Below are positions 48,147 to 49,898 of a DNA stretch of 49,898 nt, piece by piece. The DNA comes from Bacillus sp. (in: firmicutes) (GTDB taxonomy: Bacteria; Bacillota; Bacilli; Bacillales; Salisediminibacteriaceae), in NCBI GenBank assembly GCA_021208645.1, contig JAJOJL010000075.1:1-49898 (forward strand), given 5' to 3'. A program made the position numbers and the translations under genes. The notes below the pieces were generated by a model, which worked only from the letters and a program-made list of their open reading frames with translations, had not been told where the DNA came from and ran no database searches. The first letter of the stretch is position 1, and each line of letters begins with the position of its first letter.

Positions 48147-48781
48147 AATCTCATCTCCATGTCTGGCCATAAAATATGATAATTATTGTCTTTTAATGTC
48201 TTAATAAGAGGACGTAGGTCCATTGTTTGTAAGCGGAAGACGAGTATCTTTTTCGACTCATCCATGCTAGGGTATATAAGGACACTATGAATATTAATTT
48301 TATGTTCTTTTATTAAAGCTGCCACTTCTGCAAGCATACCGCTTTGATTCAAGACCTCTACTTCGAGTCGGGATGATGGTAAGTCTGCCCCTGTTAATTT
48401 CACTAGATTTTTCAGTAAGTCCTTCCCAGTAATAATGCCGATTAATTTACCATTATCTTCTACAGGCAAACAAGATATCCTGTTTTCCATCATCATGTTT
48501 GCTGCTTCTTCAACAAAGTCATAGGGTAAAGCAGTTAAAACATCTGTCTTCATAATCTCTTTAATTGGACATTGTAATACATCCTTGCTGCAATTTCCTA
48601 ATGAAGATGGACTGGCATCCCGTAAATCCCTGTCAGATACAATTCCGATAATTTCTTTTCGCTCATTTACAACAGGGAGGTGACGTATACGAAATTGCTC
48701 CATTTTAGACAGTGCGTCTTTTATACTTGTCTTATCAGTTATATAAACCACATCTGTTGTCATAATGTCTTGGATCATCAT
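48143..48781 (-). CDS. acuB: Acetoin utilization protein AcuB (CBS-ACT)
   Basis: 212-aa regulator with two CBS domains (about residues 5-60 and 75-130; MTTDVVYITDKTSI, LPVVNERKEIIGIVSDRDLR, CLPVEDNGKLIGIITGKDLL) and a C-terminal ACT domain (SRLEVEVLNQSGMLAEVAALI). CBS pairs sense nucleotides; the ACT part may bind an amino acid. AAGGAG lies 9 bases before the first ATG. Sits between acuA and acuC in the operon controlling acetyl-CoA synthetase acetylation. Role is partly known: it is needed with AcuA/AcuC for acetoin use. Confidence 0.93.
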   Translation of the reverse strand: MMIQDIMTTDVVYITDKTSIKDALSKMEQFRIRHLPVVNERKEIIGIVSDRDLRDASPSSLGNCSKDVLQCPIKEIMKTDVLTALPYDFVEEAANMMMENRISCLPVEDNGKLIGIITGKDLLKNLVKLTGADLPSSRLEVEVLNQSGMLAEVAALIKEHKINIHSVLIYPSMDESKKILVFRLQTMDLRPLIKTLKDNNYHILWPDMEMRL

Positions 48782-48834
48782 TGATAATCACTCCTTAAGC
48801 AATAAGGTAAAAGTAAGTATGAGAAGGAACGATG

Positions 48835-49467
48835 TTAAAACATATACTTATGTTTAAACCTTACCCGGTTAAATTCGTGTACAGCGTCTGCTTTCACACG
48901 ACTTCCTATTCTTGCCATTAAGCAGTTTGCAGGGTGGGAACAAATTTCAGGATCATCTGTCGCATACCATTCTAAACCGCCGGATTTCATGACTTTCTCC
49001 ATAACATCACGATATTCCCATATGGAAAGGCCCGTACCTCTAAGATCCCAATGCCAATAATATTCAGTCGTTATAATAATGTAGTCCTCTACAGCATCAT
49101 CCATCATAGCCACTCTTAATAAGTTTTGCGCTAATCCGTACCCACGGTAATTGGCTGATACTTCAATTGCTCCCAATTCCAACAAGTTATCTAACTCTAC
49201 TTCTGACCACCGTTCAAGAGGGTCAGGATACAAAAAAATTGCATAGCCAACTATTTTATTACCTTCAAGAGCAACAATAATTCTGTTCTCAGGTAGTTCT
49301 ACTACTTTTAGAAGGGCCTCATATTGTTGTTTTGGAGGTCGGAACGCTTTTAGTCCGTCGTCAAAACTGTAGCTGGAAAGAGCATCCTGTGTTATGGGGC
49401 CTTCAAGAATAAAGTTTTTTTCACCTTTTACAATTTCCGTGAAATGGTACGTTTTTTTATGCTCCAT
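48835..49467 (-). CDS. acuA: Protein lysine acetyltransferase AcuA
   Basis: GNAT acetyltransferase that inactivates acetyl-CoA synthetase by lysine acetylation; 210 aa, normal length. Fold signs: IVALEGNKIVGYAIF (strand motifs), LLELGAIEVSANYRGYGLAQNLLRVAM with the acetyl-CoA-binding RGYGLA loop. The ATG at 49467 (MEHKKTYHF) has AAAGGGTGACATAAAG upstream; a frame open from 49503 is not needed. First gene of acuABC. The partner acsA is usually divergent; here the region to the right holds another minus-strand gene end instead, so acsA is not adjacent. Confidence 0.93.
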   Translation of the reverse strand: MEHKKTYHFTEIVKGEKNFILEGPITQDALSSYSFDDGLKAFRPPKQQYEALLKVVELPENRIIVALEGNKIVGYAIFLYPDPLERWSEVELDNLLELGAIEVSANYRGYGLAQNLLRVAMMDDAVEDYIIITTEYYWHWDLRGTGLSIWEYRDVMEKVMKSGGLEWYATDDPEICSHPANCLMARIGSRVKADAVHEFNRVRFKHKYMF

Positions 49468-49611
49468 CTTTATGTCACCCTTTGTAATGTCTTCTTCTCT
49501 CACTATAACATAAACTAAATAGTAACGATTATTTCCTGGTTAAATTTCACAAAAATTATGAAAATACCACTTTTCTTTAATAACGATATTCCCATTAAAA
49601 AAACAGATAAA

Positions 49612-49668
49612 ACATAAAAAGAAAAGAGGCTGTCTGAGGAGGTTATTAGTAACCCCCTCGACAGCCTC
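49612..49668 (-). terminator. Terminator of the Asn-Gly repeat gene
   Basis: Stem GAGGCTGTC / GACAGCCTC with an inner GAGG..CCTC pair; on the minus strand the 3' side is TTTTCTTTTT. It separates this gene from acuA. Confidence 0.85.
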
Positions 49669-49703
49669 AGCCGATTTTGATTATAGCCTACTTGGAAAGA
49701 TTT

Positions 49704-49898
49704 TTAAATGGTAGCCCAGAACCCTTGGAAAGTACTTGCAGTGTCATTGTCACTATCGTCATCATCACCGTTTCCATTTCCATTTCCATTTCCATTCCCA
49801 TTTCCATTTCCATTGCCGTTTCCGTTCCCATTCCCATTCCCATTTCCGTTGCCATTATCGTTGTCATCGTCATCATCATCATCTTCTTTTTCTTTCTC
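49704..49898 (-). CDS. C-terminus of an Asp-rich, Asn-Gly repeat protein (partial)
   Basis: The last 64 codons of a minus-strand gene cut by the window edge. The order is EKEKE, seven Asp, then N-D, then 15 Asn-Gly pairs, then DDDDSDND and the end TASTFQGFWATI. The pairs use mixed codons (AAT/AAC with GGA/GGG/GGC/GGT), so the repeat is kept as protein, not only as DNA. Low-complexity acidic tails of this kind occur on exported cell-wall enzymes of alkaliphilic bacilli; in many Bacillaceae a transglycosylase-type penicillin-binding protein lies between acsA and tyrS, but this is only a guess. A frame with methionine-rich text in another phase is a shadow. Confidence 0.7.
   Translation of the reverse strand, partial: EKEKEDDDDDDDNDNGNGNGNGNGNGNGNGNGNGNGNGNGNGNGDDDDSDNDTASTFQGFWATI

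Noticed and set aside
49520..49533. Possible cre site (TAGTAACGATTATT) upstream of acuA
   Set aside because: Only the central CG and some positions fit the cre consensus; the outer TG and CA are missing. Regulation of acuABC by CcpA is known elsewhere but not shown here.
49688..49882. Methionine-rich frame over the Asn-Gly repeat
   Set aside because: It is a shifted reading of the AAT GGA repeat; the frame giving Asp-rich flanks, a clean stop and a terminator is the plausible one.

Overview
The window is a stretch of conserved core chromosome from a low-GC, spore-forming Bacillota, most likely a Bacillaceae member. Gene content and order follow the Bacillus subtilis acuABC-ccpA-aroA-ytxGHJ-murC-sftA-ytpQP-ytoP-ytnP-trmB-ytmP-pepV-rsuA-ytgP-leuS-ytqAB segment. 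A SPOCS-domain spore protein with a sigma-K-like promoter, a sigma-B-like promoter before ytxGHJ and a bacillithiol-linked protein (YtxJ) fit this. No phage, plasmid, CRISPR array, defence island, IS transposase, tRNA or rRNA was recognised. I found no convincing new biological system; the most unusual material is repeats, a tandem SEDS pair, a few unrecognised genes and an Asn-Gly repeat protein cut by the right edge.

Layout. 1-2.1 kb (minus): threonine aldolase, then mnmL and mnmM (tRNA wobble-uridine modification). 2.3-6.7 kb (plus): YttB-like MFS transporter, then leuS behind a leucine T-box. 6.7-11.7 kb: a 52-bp tandem repeat, ytfP flavoprotein (minus), an unrecognised gene, proC with a YjbQ/YugU gene, and a DUF4349 lipoprotein (minus). 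11.9-19.2 kb: ytgP flippase, HxlR regulator, SPOCS spore protein, a D-Ala-D-Ala ligase-like ATP-grasp enzyme and two adjacent SEDS (FtsW/RodA/SpoVE) proteins, so much of this block concerns envelope or spore assembly. 19.3-28.4 kb: ProC-like gene, rsuA, ytzE, pepV, ytkP (cysK-like), thpR, ytmP, ytzH and a distant ytzH-like neighbour, trmB, ytnP, ytzB. 28.7-39.1 kb: ytoP, YjjX/DUF84, ytoQ, a lipoprotein, PTS EIIC-like protein, ytpP, ytpQ, sftA, a nicotinate phosphoribosyltransferase and two unknown genes. 39.3-49.9 kb: murC, M29 aminopeptidase (minus), ytxG-ytxH-ytxJ, aroA, ccpA, mtnN, acuA-acuB-acuC (minus) and the C-terminus of an Asp/(Asn-Gly) repeat protein.

The dominant oddity is technical. 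At least 18 single-base insertions or deletions break the frames of 13 genes, many of them housekeeping (mnmL, threonine aldolase, ytfP, the SPOCS gene, both SEDS genes, ytmP, sftA, an unknown gene, ytxH, ccpA, mtnN, acuC). Most lie in or next to homopolymers. In every case one-base corrections restore a length divisible by three and family-like protein sequence, and for acuC and ccpA also a length close to that I recall for B. subtilis. Sequencing or consensus error is therefore far likelier than real gene decay. I annotate these as single genes and give the position of each break.

Several families of palindromic repeats occupy intergenic spaces: a GC-rich element at 4.0 and 16.4 kb, another at 31.8 kb with a right-end remnant at 40.7 kb, and a nested palindrome at 22.7 kb. 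Rho-independent terminators are clear after most transcription units.
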